64,000 nt of DNA from Azonexus fungiphilus (GCF_003634965.1 NZ_RBXP01000011.1:310001-374000), one strand, 5' to 3'. Positions 54,540 through 63,570 are shown, counted from the stretch's first letter. Made by a program: numbers and translations. The notes: generated from the letters alone by a model not told the origin.

Positions 54540-54555
54540 TGTCTTATATAAGACA
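54540..54555. promoter_or_regulatory. Perfect 16-bp palindromic operator, gntR-mdh region
   Basis: TGTCTTATATAAGACA, a perfect palindrome, lies 46 bp before the gntR start and 10 bp upstream of the mdh -35 box. Its symmetry and size fit a GntR-family dimer. The site is the most likely target of the regulator coded next to it. Confidence 0.65.
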
Positions 54556-54564
54556 GATGATGAT

Positions 54565-54593
54565 TTGACAGCACCGGACCGAACTTCTAACAT
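54565..54593 (+). promoter_or_regulatory. Sigma70 promoter of mdh
   Basis: TTGACA (54565-54570), 17-bp spacer and TAACAT (54588-54593). The -35 is perfect, the spacer is ideal and the -10 has 4 of 6 matches. The mdh leader would be about 90 bases long. Confidence 0.7.
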
Positions 54594-54689
54594 CTTGGTC
54601 TCCGGTGCCGACCGACGCAAGGAAGAAAAACGTCTGCATTCGGGTACATCGAACAATTCAACCAAGCTGTTCAAATTCAGGAGCGATAC

Positions 54690-55682
54690 ATGTCCAAAGC
54701 CCCCATGCGCGTTGCCGTGACCGGCGCCGCCGGCCAGATCGGTTATAGCCTGCTGTTCCGCATTGCCTCGGGCGAAATGCTCGGCAAGGACCAGCCGGTC
54801 ATTCTGCAACTGCTCGACCTGCCGCAGGCCCAGAAGGCCGTTCAGGGCGTGATGATGGAACTCGACGACTGCGCTTTCCCGCTGCTCGCCGGCATGGTCG
54901 CCACCGATGATCCGAACGTCGCCTTCAAGGATGCCGACGTCTGCCTGCTGGTCGGCGCCCGTCCGCGCGGCCCGGGCATGGAGCGTGCCGACCTGCTGCA
55001 GGCCAACGGCGCGATCTTCACCGTCCAGGGCAAGGCCATCGCCGAGAACGCCAAGGAAGACGTCAAGGTCCTGGTCGTCGGCAACCCGTGCAATACCAAC
55101 GCCTACATCGCCCGCGCCGCAGCGATCAAGGTCGGCCGCACCAACCCGAACAACTACCACGGCATGCTCCGCCTCGACCACAACCGCGCTCTCACGCAGC
55201 TGGCCCAGAAGGCCGGTCGCCCGGTCTCGTCGCTGAAGCAGCTGGTCGTCTGGGGCAACCACTCGCCGTCGATGTACGCCGACTACCGCTTCGTCACCTC
55301 CAACGGCGACAGCGTCAAGAACCTGATCAATGACGCCGCCTGGAACAACGACGTCTTCCTGCCGACGGTCGGCAAGCGCGGCGCCGCGATCATCGACGCC
55401 CGCGGCCTGTCGTCCGCCGCTTCCGCCGCCAACGCCGCGATCGACCACATCCGCGACTGGCACCTCGGTTCCAGCGAATGGGTCACGATGGGCATCCCGG
55501 CACCGGCCGACAACGGCTACGGCATTCCGGAAGGCCTCGTCTTCGGCATGCCGTGCGAGTGCAAGAACGGCAGCTTCACGCTGATCAAGGGCCTGGAGAT
55601 CGACGAATACGCCAAGAGCAAGATCGCGATCACCCTGAAGGAACTGGAAGACGAGCGCGCCGCCGTCGCCGGCATGCTCTAA
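54690..55682 (+). CDS. mdh: Malate dehydrogenase
   Basis: 330 residues of the cytosolic-type MDH group. NAD-binding [19 protein letters not shown], substrate-binding [24 protein letters not shown], and the catalytic histidine in [13 protein letters not shown] (about 190) are all present. It converts malate to oxaloacetate for citrate synthase. AGGAG lies eight bases before the ATG. The terminator follows 24 bp after the stop. Confidence 0.97.
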   Translation: MSKAPMRVAVTGAAGQIGYSLLFRIASGEMLGKDQPVILQLLDLPQAQKAVQGVMMELDDCAFPLLAGMVATDDPNVAFKDADVCLLVGARPRGPGMERADLLQANGAIFTVQGKAIAENAKEDVKVLVVGNPCNTNAYIARAAAIKVGRTNPNNYHGMLRLDHNRALTQLAQKAGRPVSSLKQLVVWGNHSPSMYADYRFVTSNGDSVKNLINDAAWNNDVFLPTVGKRGAAIIDARGLSSAASAANAAIDHIRDWHLGSSEWVTMGIPAPADNGYGIPEGLVFGMPCECKNGSFTLIKGLEIDEYAKSKIAITLKELEDERAAVAGML

Positions 55683-55705
55683 GCGGCTGTTCAGCCAACA
55701 CCCGG

Positions 55706-55734
55706 GGCCGCGGTAAAATACCGCGGCCTTTTTC
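55706..55734 (+). terminator. Terminator of mdh
   Basis: Perfect 10-bp stem GGCCGCGGTA/TACCGCGGCC with an AAA loop and TTTTTCTTT behind. Confidence 0.93.
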
Positions 55735-55757
55735 TTTCATCGGCCGCGAAATTCATC

Positions 55758-55783
55758 GAATTCGACGGTCGACCGTCAGATTC
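55758..55783. repeat. Iterated palindrome copy behind mdh
   Basis: The perfect core GACGGTCGACCGTC (55764-55777) is flanked by GAATTC and AGATTC, almost symmetric. It lies between the mdh terminator and the lyase gene, 29 bp before its ATG. Confidence 0.8.
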
Positions 55784-55811
55784 CGCGTATTTTCATCGGA
55801 CCGAACCCGTC

Positions 55812-56795
55812 ATGCGCCATCCCAAGCACACCCTCTTCGCCGGCGAAAAGCCCTTCCCCGTCCTCCCCGCCGTCGACCACTACGCCGGCTCGGAAAAGCT
55901 GATGCGAAAGGCGCTGCAATTGCAGAAGGAACTCGGCCCGATCTTCGACATCACCTGCGACTGCGAGGATGGCGCCCATGCCGGCGCCGAGCGCGAGCAC
56001 GCCGAGATGGCCGCCGCCGTCATCAACAGCGCGGACAACCTGTACAACCGCGTCGGTGCGCGCATCCACGACGTCACCCACGCCCACTGGCGCCAGGACC
56101 TCGAAATCCTGGTCGGCCGCGCCGGCAGCCGCCTGCCCTTCATCACCCTGCCCAAGCCGTGCAGTGCCGGCGACGTGCAGACGCAGATCGAGGCCCTGCG
56201 CGAAATCGAGCGCGCCCACGGCGTCGACCGCAGGATTTCGGTGCACGTGCTGATCGAAACCCACGGCGCCCTGCGCGAAGTCTGGGAGATCGCCGCCCTG
56301 CCCGGCGTCGAGTCGCTCGACTTCGGCCTGATGGACTTCGTTTCCGGCCACCACGGCGCGATTCCCGGCAGCGCCATGAAGAGCCCCGGCCAGTTCGAGC
56401 ACCCGCTGGTCGCCCGCGCCAAGTGCGAGATCACCGCCGCTGCGCTGGCCAACGGCGTGGTGCCGGCGCACAACGTCACCACCGAGCTCAAGGACATCGA
56501 CTACATCCGCAACGACGCCCGCCGCGCCCGCCAGGAATTCGGCTACCTGCGCATGTGGAGCATCCACCCCAACCAGATCGTGCCCATCGTCGAGGCGATG
56601 CGCCCGGATTTCTCCGAGGTCGAAGCTGCCACGGAAATCCTGATCGCCGCCCAGGACACCGACTGGGGCCCGATCCAGCACGCCGGCAAGCTGCACGACC
56701 GCGCCTCCTACCGCTACTACTGGGAACTGCTCGAACGCGCTCACGTCACCGGCATGACCATCCCGGGTACCGCCAGGGAACGGTTTTTTGCCTGA
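55812..56795 (+). CDS. HpcH/HpaI aldolase/citrate-lyase-beta-like protein
   Basis: 327 residues. The TIM-barrel lyase family of CitE, malyl-CoA lyase and HpcH is recognised from FDITCDCEDGAHAGAEREHA, the metal-binding E of VLIETHGALRE (about 155), the LDFGLMDFVSGHHG block and WSIHPNQIVPI. Members cleave or form 3-hydroxy-3-carboxyl CoA esters; its substrate is unknown, but the position beside mdh suggests a malate- or citramalate-type compound. The stop overlaps the TTG start of the next gene. Confidence 0.82.
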   Translation: MRHPKHTLFAGEKPFPVLPAVDHYAGSEKLMRKALQLQKELGPIFDITCDCEDGAHAGAEREHAEMAAAVINSADNLYNRVGARIHDVTHAHWRQDLEILVGRAGSRLPFITLPKPCSAGDVQTQIEALREIERAHGVDRRISVHVLIETHGALREVWEIAALPGVESLDFGLMDFVSGHHGAIPGSAMKSPGQFEHPLVARAKCEITAAALANGVVPAHNVTTELKDIDYIRNDARRARQEFGYLRMWSIHPNQIVPIVEAMRPDFSEVEAATEILIAAQDTDWGPIQHAGKLHDRASYRYYWELLERAHVTGMTIPGTARERFFA

Positions 56796-57552
56796 CAACG
56801 CGGTCGACCGTGACATCGGCGGCGAGCCGCCGCTGCCGGTGCTCTACCGCGACACCCAGATCGTCGTCATCGACAAGCCGGCCAACCTGCTCGTCCATCG
56901 TTCGGAAATCGACCGCCACGAGACGCGCTTCGCGATCCAGCTGCTGCGCGACCAGATCGGCCAGAAGGTCTGGCCGGCGCATCGCCTCGACCGCGGCACC
57001 TCGGGCGTGCTGCTGTTCGGACTGAGCCCGGAAATCGCCGGCGCCCTCGGCCGCCAGTTCGCCGCCGGCACGGTCGGCAAGCGCTACCTGGCGGTGGTCC
57101 GCGGCCATCCGCCGGCAAGCGGCAGCATCGATCATCCGCTGACGCGCCAGCGCGACGACTACGAATTCCAGGGCGAACACTGCAGCCAAGAGGCGCAGCC
57201 GGCACTGACCCACTTCCGCCGGCTGGCGACGATCGAACTCCCGGTCGCCGTCGACCGCTACCCGAGCAGCCGCTACGCGCTGCTCGAACTGAACCCGGAA
57301 AGCGGGCGCAAGCACCAGCTGCGCCGCCACCTCAAGCACATCGCGCACCCGATCATCGGCGACGCAACCTACGGCAAGGGCCGCCACAACCGCTTCTTCG
57401 CCGAACAGTTCGGCTGCCGCCGGCTGCTGCTGGCGTGCACGCAACTGTCCTTCAGCCATCCGGCCGACGGCCGGACGCTGACGGTCGACGCCCCGCCGGG
57501 CGGAGAATTCGCCGCCCTGCTCGAACGCTTCGGCTGGTCGGCGGCTCAGTAG
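56788..57552 (+). CDS. truC: tRNA pseudouridine synthase, TruC-like
   Basis: 254 residues of the RluA/TruC family. The catalytic aspartate is in HRLDRGTSGVLLF (about 70) and the C-terminal NPESGRKHQLRRHLKHIAHPIIGD contains the conserved RxHQxR motif. The closest fit is TruC, which makes psi65 in tRNA. The TTG 56788 overlaps the end of the lyase gene by 8 bp; no better ATG is present. A CGGTCGACCG copy (56801) falls in its first codons. Confidence 0.85.
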   Translation: MPDNAVDRDIGGEPPLPVLYRDTQIVVIDKPANLLVHRSEIDRHETRFAIQLLRDQIGQKVWPAHRLDRGTSGVLLFGLSPEIAGALGRQFAAGTVGKRYLAVVRGHPPASGSIDHPLTRQRDDYEFQGEHCSQEAQPALTHFRRLATIELPVAVDRYPSSRYALLELNPESGRKHQLRRHLKHIAHPIIGDATYGKGRHNRFFAEQFGCRRLLLACTQLSFSHPADGRTLTVDAPPGGEFAALLERFGWSAAQ

Positions 57553-57986
57553 CCGATCGAGGTCTCGAGCGCCGCCATGCGCTTGATGTCGTACTCGAGC
57601 TCGACCATTTCCTGGCCGAGCGCATCGCGCGCCGAAACCATGCCGATCGCCCGGCCGTCGTCCTCGACTACCGGCACATGGCGGAAACCGCCTTCGGACA
57701 TCATGTGCAGGGCGTGCGACAGCGGCCGGTCGGCGCGGATGCACAGCGGCTCGGCGACCATCACCTGGGCCAGCGGCGTGCGGTCCGGATCGAGGTTGCC
57801 GGCGAGCACCTTGTTCAGTGCATCGCGCTCGGTGAAGATGCCGGCGATGCGCTCGCCTTCCATCACCAGCAGGGCGCCGATGCGCTTTTCCGCCATCAGG
57901 CGGCAGGCCACGCGCACGCTCATGTCGGGCGTGGCAGTGATCAGCGGACGATCGGCAAGCATGTTGCGGATGGTTCTTTGCGGCAT
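57546..57986 (-). CDS. Two-CBS-domain protein
   Basis: 146 residues made of two CBS motifs (about 8-62 and 75-128): MLADRPLITATPDMSVRVA, IGALLVMEGERIAGIFTERD, and AEPLCIRADRPLSHAL, FRHVPVVEDDGRAIGMVSARD. CBS pairs bind adenosine nucleotides such as AMP or ATP. It has no partner domain, so it may be a stand-alone energy sensor. The ATG 57986 has AAGGAG nine bases upstream. The gene converges with truC (7-bp overlap). Confidence 0.88.
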   Translation of the reverse strand: MPQRTIRNMLADRPLITATPDMSVRVACRLMAEKRIGALLVMEGERIAGIFTERDALNKVLAGNLDPDRTPLAQVMVAEPLCIRADRPLSHALHMMSEGGFRHVPVVEDDGRAIGMVSARDALGQEMVELEYDIKRMAALETSIGY

Positions 57987-58101
57987 GGTTTGTCTCCTTG
58001 TCGTTGTCGTGCAGGTGGCATCGGAAGCGGATCGGACCGCTGCCGGCAGCAGCCTGCCAGCCCTATATTGAGTTTTTATGACCACCGGCGCAAGCCGGAG
58101 T

Positions 58102-58533
58102 TCAGGGCTTGAGTTCGTACACGACGCGGACCCGGGCGTCGGCCCGGGACAGCTCGATGAAGCCGATGCCGCCGGGGTGGCTGACCACCCATTTCAGCAC
58201 CTCGTCGGTCGATTGCAGGCGCGGCGGCGCCTGCATGCGGCCGGTGAACACCTGGCGCGACCAGTAGGCATTGATGTCGGAGAGGTCCTTGCCGATCAGC
58301 AGCTTGTAGAACTGCGCCCGCTTCGGATTGGCATCGTCGAGATCGACCGGGAGCGCCTCGAGGCCGTTGAAGAACTGGCGGTTGCGACCGAAGAAGACGT
58401 TGACCACTTCGTTGCGCGTCATCGCCGCGACACCGCTGCGGGCATTGACCACGACGACCAGCTCGGCCAGCGCCGAACCGGCCGTGGCGCAGCCGAGGCA
58501 GACGAGCAGGAGTTTGCAGAGGCCGCGGATCAT
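58102..58533 (-). CDS. PstS-like small periplasmic phosphate-binding-type protein
   Basis: 143 residues with a signal peptide (about 1-23, cleaved after ALA). The core NEVVNVFFGRNRQFFNGLEALPVDL, then WSRQVFTGRMQAPPRL and PGGIGFIELSRAD, is one lobe of the PstS/PBP-like fold, about half of a full binding protein. The role is unknown. The gene starts 4 bp after a porin-like gene ends, so the two are probably co-expressed. Confidence 0.8.
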   Translation of the reverse strand: MIRGLCKLLLVCLGCATAGSALAELVVVVNARSGVAAMTRNEVVNVFFGRNRQFFNGLEALPVDLDDANPKRAQFYKLLIGKDLSDINAYWSRQVFTGRMQAPPRLQSTDEVLKWVVSHPGGIGFIELSRADARVRVVYELKP

Positions 58534-58537
58534 GCGT

Positions 58538-59743
58538 TCAGAAGACGAAATCCAGGCTCATCGAGAAGACGTTCAGACGCCCGTCCCAGGTGGCACGCCG
58601 GTCCTGGCGGTAAGGAAAGAGCGAATCGGCATCGCCGCGGATGCCGTCCCACTGCGCCTTCAGCGCCAGATTGCGGGCGAAGTCCCAGCGCACCCCGGCG
58701 AACACCGTCTTCTGGTCGGAATGGGAGTCGGCGACGACATAACCGGCGACCTGGCTGGGCGGCCGCTTGCCGGCTTTCGAATAGACCCGCGAATAGCCCA
58801 GGTAGGGCGTCCACTCGCCGACCCGGTAGCCGACCAGGGCGTAGCCGCCGTCCGAGCTTTCCAGCGCGTTGCTGCCCTGCTCGATGTGATTGAGCATCAG
58901 GTGGGCCTGCAGCGGTCCCTTGTCGTAGACCAGGCCGAACGAGTAGTAATGCGTCCGCGTTCCCCGGGTTTTCAGGAAATCGGCATCGGCCTGGGCAAGG
59001 ACGATGCCGGCCTCCTTGAGCAGCACCGGTGCCAGCGGCAGGTCGTGCTCGAAGCGCAGGTTGGCGTAGCTGCCGCGGACCTGCCAGGGCCCCGACTGGT
59101 ATTCGAGATAGCCGCCGACCATCGGCGAGCCGCGGATGTCCCATTGCTCGTCGGCGAGCGGGATGCTGCCGCGCGAACGGCCGTAGAACAGCTTGCCGCG
59201 GACGACGCCTTCGCCGGCCGGGAGAGTCAGCGCAGCATCGGCGCCGTGGATGCTGTAGAACGGCAGGTACCAGAAATAGTCGCCGGGCGGGCGGACGGTG
59301 AGGAAGGAATAACCGACCCAGCGCGAGTCGGCGAGCATGAAGAATTCCGTCCCCAGACGGCCGGCGCGCAGACTGAGATTGGGCGTCGGCTCGTACTTGA
59401 CGAAAGCCCAGGCGATCTCCGGGCGGAAACTCCGGTCGTAGCGGTAACGACTCAGCGCCTGGACCACCACCTGCCATTGTGCTGCCGGCTGCCAGCCGGC
59501 CTGCAGGCCGAAGGCGCTGTCGGTGGCGGCACTCCAGCGATCGCTGGCGCCGCGCGCCTGGGACAGGTCACGGACGAACTCGACATCGTCGCCATCGGTG
59601 CGCACCGCACCCAGCGTCCCGAAACCGTGGATGCTGAAGGTCTCGGCGGCCGCCGCCAGGCCTGCCGCAAAGAAAAGCAGCGCGGCGAAGAGCAAGGCTG
59701 TCGGCGCGGTGGCGAAACGGTTGGCGCGTTCTTGCGTCGGCAT
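58538..59743 (-). CDS. Outer-membrane beta-barrel (porin-like) protein
   Basis: 401 residues with a signal peptide (about 1-33) and a terminal FVF, as required for insertion by the Bam complex. Alternating hydrophobic and polar stretches (WAFVKYEPTPNLSLRAGRLG, YYSFGLVYDKGPLQAHLML) and many aromatic residues mark beta strands. No specific porin family is recognised; it resembles the outer-membrane proteins found beside half-PstS proteins and two-component or c-di-GMP genes. The substrate is unknown. Confidence 0.8.
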   Translation of the reverse strand: MPTQERANRFATAPTALLFAALLFFAAGLAAAAETFSIHGFGTLGAVRTDGDDVEFVRDLSQARGASDRWSAATDSAFGLQAGWQPAAQWQVVVQALSRYRYDRSFRPEIAWAFVKYEPTPNLSLRAGRLGTEFFMLADSRWVGYSFLTVRPPGDYFWYLPFYSIHGADAALTLPAGEGVVRGKLFYGRSRGSIPLADEQWDIRGSPMVGGYLEYQSGPWQVRGSYANLRFEHDLPLAPVLLKEAGIVLAQADADFLKTRGTRTHYYSFGLVYDKGPLQAHLMLNHIEQGSNALESSDGGYALVGYRVGEWTPYLGYSRVYSKAGKRPPSQVAGYVVADSHSDQKTVFAGVRWDFARNLALKAQWDGIRGDADSLFPYRQDRRATWDGRLNVFSMSLDFVF

Positions 59744-59827
59744 GGCCGGTCCTGCCTCATCCCCGGCCAGGCTGACCGGGGTCGGGTTGATGGAGGCTGC
59801 GCCGGCAAGCCGGCGCAGCCGTGTCGA

Positions 59828-61084
59828 TCAGTCCTGCAGCAGGGCCGGCAGGGCGATCTGCTGGTCGGTGCTGAACTGGTAGTCCTTGAAGATGTGCTCG
59901 GCGCTGAGCATCTGGTAGCTGCCGTCGGCCAGCTTGCGGGTGGTGTCCTTGAGCCGCCAGGTGAGCTGGCCGCAGGTCCAGATATCGAAGTTGCGCATGT
60001 GCGTGCACAGGCAGGTCTTGTCCCAGACCTTGACCTTGCGCGCTTCCGGGTGCGCCGCCACTTCGCGGTTGTAGGAGGCGATGTAGGCGCACTTGCCGTT
60101 GGCGTCGAGCAGGTAGCCGTAGGCCTCGCAGTTCGGGCGGATGCCGTCGCCGATGCCGGGGCTCGACTTGATCATGCGCATCGGGTAGCCGGTCGGCGAA
60201 ATCTGGTTGACCTCGATGTCGTCCTCGGTGGCGCGGAAGTATTCCTGCTTGGCGGCATCGGGCAGGCCGCATTCCTCGGCGACGGTGAAGCGTGTCGCCA
60301 CCTGCACGGCGGCGGCGCCTGCATCGAGGAACTGCGCCGCATCGGTGCCGGTGAAGATGCCGCCGGCCGGAATCACCGGAATGTCGAGCTTTTCTTCCTT
60401 GAGGTAGTGCAGGACCTCGGCGACGATGGTGGCCAGGTCGTACTGCGCCCAGTCCATGCCGAAGCCGAGGTGGCCGCCGGCCAGCGGGCCTTCGACGACG
60501 ACGTAGTCGGGCATGCGGTTGGTGCGCGCGCTCTTCTTCAGGAACAGCTGCAGTGCGCGCACCGACGAGACGATGATGCCGAGCTTGGCATCGCGGAAAC
60601 GCGGGTGGTCCTCGATCAGGCCGAAGGAGCCGAGGTGCAGGCCGGCGGCCAGGGTGATGCCGTCGATGCCGGCGTCGAGCGCGGCCGACATGCGGACCTT
60701 GAGGGTCTCGCGCGGCGCGTTCATGGTCAGCTTCTCCATGCAGTTGATGAAGACCATGCCGCTGCCCTGCTTGCGCGCCATCGTCGCCTCGACGTGCAGG
60801 CGGGTCGCTTCCTCGAGGCGGCCGAGGTCGAACTTGACCGGCGACTTGTCCTCGTTGTTCACGTTGTACTTGTACAGCGCGAGCTTTTCCTTGACGTGCT
60901 TGGTTTCGTAGCGCCGGTCGGAGACCGTGTTGATCATCGCGTCGGAAATATGGCCGACACCGCCGAGACGGGCCGCCTCCAGCGCCAGGTCGGCGGTCGA
61001 GATATCGACGCCCATGCCGCCGATCATGATCGGAACCAGCTCGTGCTTGCCAAAACGCAAGCGGAAATCATCCACACGCTTCAT
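59828..61084 (-). CDS. Nitronate monooxygenase-family protein with C-terminal extension
   Basis: 418 residues. The FMN-dependent TIM-barrel (about 15-310) has VPIMIGGMGVDIST, DYVVVEGPLAGGHLGFG (about 180) and DIPVIPAGGIFTG. It is followed by a cysteine-containing tail (about 320-418; PNCEAYGYLLDANGKCAYI, KTCLCTHMRNFDIWTC) not found in the classical nitronate monooxygenases. The tail may bind a metal or another cofactor. The exact substrate is unknown, and related members act as 2-nitropropane dioxygenase-like or enoyl reductase enzymes. Confidence 0.78.
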   Translation of the reverse strand: MKRVDDFRLRFGKHELVPIMIGGMGVDISTADLALEAARLGGVGHISDAMINTVSDRRYETKHVKEKLALYKYNVNNEDKSPVKFDLGRLEEATRLHVEATMARKQGSGMVFINCMEKLTMNAPRETLKVRMSAALDAGIDGITLAAGLHLGSFGLIEDHPRFRDAKLGIIVSSVRALQLFLKKSARTNRMPDYVVVEGPLAGGHLGFGMDWAQYDLATIVAEVLHYLKEEKLDIPVIPAGGIFTGTDAAQFLDAGAAAVQVATRFTVAEECGLPDAAKQEYFRATEDDIEVNQISPTGYPMRMIKSSPGIGDGIRPNCEAYGYLLDANGKCAYIASYNREVAAHPEARKVKVWDKTCLCTHMRNFDIWTCGQLTWRLKDTTRKLADGSYQMLSAEHIFKDYQFSTDQQIALPALLQD

Positions 61085-61255
61085 CGTAGTCCTTAAAAAA
61101 CCGTCCCGACCGTCGTCTCTCTCCGGGTTCGGGCAAGGCCGTGATTTTACGCCAATGTCCCGCCTCCTGCGCGCCGCCATGGGATAAATCAAATGTCCGG
61201 GGCTGCCGGCTTGGTAAAGTTGCGACGTTTTGCAACCCCGGATACGAGAAAAATC

Positions 61256-62413
61256 ATGTCCTCCGTGCGCCATCCGCTGTGGCTGGTCGGCTTCCGCCCC
61301 TTCTTCCTGCTCGCCTGCATCGCCGGCGCCGTGCTGCCGCTGGTCTGGGCGATGGTTTTTTCCGGTTACGGCGGGTTGACCGTCAGTCCCGTCGATGCGC
61401 TGCGCTGGCACGCCCACGAGATGTTCTTCGGTTTCGGCTGGGCGGTGCTCGGCGGCTTCCTGCTGACCTCGACCAAGAATTGGGTGAACATCCGCGGCCA
61501 CCATGGCGACGCCCTCGCCTTCCTCGCCGCCGCCTGGCTGATCGAACGCCTCGGCATGGCCGTCGGCGGCAGCTGGCCGACAGCGCTGTTCCTGCTTTCG
61601 AACAACCTCTTCCTCGGCAGCATCGTCGCCATGCTGCTGTGGACGCTGATCCGCTACCGGGCACAGGACAGCTACCGCGACAACGCCTTCTTCATCGTCC
61701 TGCTGCCGGCCTTCATCGCCGCCAAGCAACTGCTGCTGCACGGCGATTTCGCGGCCGGCAGCGAGATGACGCTGGCGCTCTTCCGGCTGGCCTTCCTGGT
61801 CATGCTCGAACGCACGCTGACGCAGTTCATGAAAGGCGCCTTCCAGGTGAACATCCTGCGCCAGCCGCGCCTGGACATGCCGATCAAGCTGCTCGGCCTG
61901 ATCCTGGTCGGCAGCTTCCTGCTGCCGGCCGACCTCGCCGCGGCGCTGTCGCTGGCGCTGGCGGTGCTGCTCCTGGTCCGCTTCGTCTTCTGGCACCCGC
62001 AGCTGGCGTTGCGCCGCATCGACATCGGCATCATGTACGTCGGCTACCTGGCGATCGTCGGCCAGTTGCTGCTCGTCGCCCTGGCCCGGGTCGCCGATCC
62101 CGGCTGGGTCGGCTCGGTGGCGACCCACCTGTTCACCTTCGGCGCCATGGGCTGCGTCATCCCGGCGATGATCGTGCGCATCGCCAACGGCCATACCGGC
62201 AGAAAAGTCGTCTTTTCGGCAGTCGACCGTGGCGTCCTCTACCTGATGCTGGCGGCGCTGGCGATCCGCGTCGTCCTGCCGCAGTTCGCTCCCGGGCTGT
62301 ACCTGGCCTGCATCCACGCTGCTGCCACCTGCTGGCTGCTGGCTTTCGGCCTGCTCGGCTGGCGCTACATCCCGATCCTGCTCAAGCCGCGCATCGACGG
62401 CCGCGAGCACTGA
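61256..62413 (+). CDS. nnrS: NnrS family haem-copper membrane protein
   Basis: 385 residues with about 12 hydrophobic segments. The family blocks LWLVGFRPFFLL near the start, HAHEMFFGFGWAVLGGFLLT (about 45-64), and HLFTFGAMGCVIPAMI (about 300) with conserved histidines are clear. NnrS is linked to nitric-oxide stress and denitrification and is usually controlled by NO-responsive regulators. An ATCAA half-site (61188-61192) before the gene is too weak to call an FNR/NnrR box. ATG 61256 is used rather than an upstream ATG in the same frame. Confidence 0.9.
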   Translation: MSSVRHPLWLVGFRPFFLLACIAGAVLPLVWAMVFSGYGGLTVSPVDALRWHAHEMFFGFGWAVLGGFLLTSTKNWVNIRGHHGDALAFLAAAWLIERLGMAVGGSWPTALFLLSNNLFLGSIVAMLLWTLIRYRAQDSYRDNAFFIVLLPAFIAAKQLLLHGDFAAGSEMTLALFRLAFLVMLERTLTQFMKGAFQVNILRQPRLDMPIKLLGLILVGSFLLPADLAAALSLALAVLLLVRFVFWHPQLALRRIDIGIMYVGYLAIVGQLLLVALARVADPGWVGSVATHLFTFGAMGCVIPAMIVRIANGHTGRKVVFSAVDRGVLYLMLAALAIRVVLPQFAPGLYLACIHAAATCWLLAFGLLGWRYIPILLKPRIDGREH

Positions 62414-62422
62414 GCCGACGTT

Positions 62423-62434
62423 CACGGTCGACCG
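62423..62434. repeat. Iterated palindrome copy behind nnrS
   Basis: CACGGTCGACCG (core 62425-62434), followed by CCGGAAAATCCGG, 9 bp past the nnrS stop. The left arm is longer than the right, so the palindrome is imperfect. Confidence 0.65.
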
Positions 62435-62530
62435 CCGGAAAATCCGGAAAATCAGGCAGTTGACCGCAACATCGCTTGGTCGCCCCGGCCAGGCGTGGGA
62501 CAATCGCGCCCCCGCTCCCGGAAAGCCACC

Positions 62531-63541
62531 ATGCACCCGCGCAACAAGAATGCCGACGGCTACGACCTCGCCGCGCTGACCGCGACCTCGGCCGCGCTCG
62601 CCAAGTACCTGAAGACGACGCCGGCCGGCGCGCCGACCATCGATTTCGCCAACCCGGCGGCGGTCAAGGCGCTCAACCGGGCGCTGCTGATGCATCACTA
62701 CGGCGTCCGCGGCTGGGAAATCCCCGAGGGCTACCTGTGCCCGCCGATCCCCGGCCGCGCCGACTACCTGCACGCACTCGCCGACCTGCTCGCCAGCTGC
62801 AACAAGAAGAACATCCCGGGCGGCCCCGGCGTGCGCGCGCTCGACATCGGCACCGGCGCCAACCTGGTCTATCCGCTGATCGGCCACGCCGAATACGGCT
62901 GGTCCTTCCTCGGCGTGGACATCGACGAGGCGGCGCTGGCCAACGGCGCCCGGATCATCGCCAAGAACCCCGACCTCGACGGCGCCATCGAACTGCGCCA
63001 CCAGCCGGTCTGGGACAACATCTTCACCGGCCTGCTGCGCGCCGGCGAGAGTTTCGACGTCTCGCTGTGCAACCCGCCCTTCCACAATTCGCCCGACGAA
63101 GTCCTGGCGGTCAGCCAGCGCAAGTGGAACAACCTCGGCAAGCCGGGCGCCGGCAAGGGCTCGCTGCAGCCGCGCCTGAACTTCGGCGGCGGCGGCACCG
63201 AACTGTGGTGCAACGGCGGCGAGCGCGCCTTCGTCAAGTCGATGATCGAGCAGAGCGCGCAGATTCCCAAGCGCGTGCTGTGGTTCACGACGCTGCTGTC
63301 GAAGGCCGACAACCTGGTGCACATCGAGGCGGCGCTGAAGAAGGCCAAGGTCGTCGAATCGCGCATCATCCCGATGGCGCAGGGCCAGAAGCAGAGCCGG
63401 ATCGTCGCCTGGACCTTCTGCGCCAACGGCGAACGCGAGAAATGGCGGCGCGAGCGCTGGTCGTCGAAACCGGCCTTCGGCACGCCGCATGACCCCGACA
63501 GCGGGACGGAAAGCGCGTCGACCACGGTCGACCCGGTATAA
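62531..63541 (+). CDS. rlmF: 23S rRNA (adenine1618-N6)-methyltransferase RlmF
   Basis: 336 residues. The N-terminus [16 protein letters not shown] and the SAM loop [17 protein letters not shown] (about 102-118), catalytic [11 protein letters not shown] (about 184) and [12 protein letters not shown] are those of RlmF. It methylates A1618 of 23S rRNA. ATG 62531 is preferred over an upstream ATG in the same frame because MHPRNKN is the family's N-terminus. The stop overlaps the psd -10 box. Confidence 0.95.
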   Translation: MHPRNKNADGYDLAALTATSAALAKYLKTTPAGAPTIDFANPAAVKALNRALLMHHYGVRGWEIPEGYLCPPIPGRADYLHALADLLASCNKKNIPGGPGVRALDIGTGANLVYPLIGHAEYGWSFLGVDIDEAALANGARIIAKNPDLDGAIELRHQPVWDNIFTGLLRAGESFDVSLCNPPFHNSPDEVLAVSQRKWNNLGKPGAGKGSLQPRLNFGGGGTELWCNGGERAFVKSMIEQSAQIPKRVLWFTTLLSKADNLVHIEAALKKAKVVESRIIPMAQGQKQSRIVAWTFCANGEREKWRRERWSSKPAFGTPHDPDSGTESASTTVDPV

Positions 63542-63542
63542 T
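63537..63542 (+). promoter_or_regulatory. -10 element of psd
   Basis: TATAAT, 28 bp before the psd GTG and overlapping the rlmF stop (TAA). A variant of the iterated palindrome (GGTCGACC, 63526-63533) lies in what would be the spacer. Confidence 0.45.
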
Positions 63543-63570
63543 TGCCATTTTTCACAATCCGGAATCGCCT

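Noticed and set aside
61180-61200. FNR/NnrR box upstream of nnrS
   Set aside because: Only one half (ATCAA) matches TTGAT-N4-ATCAA; the other half has about 2 of 5 bases.
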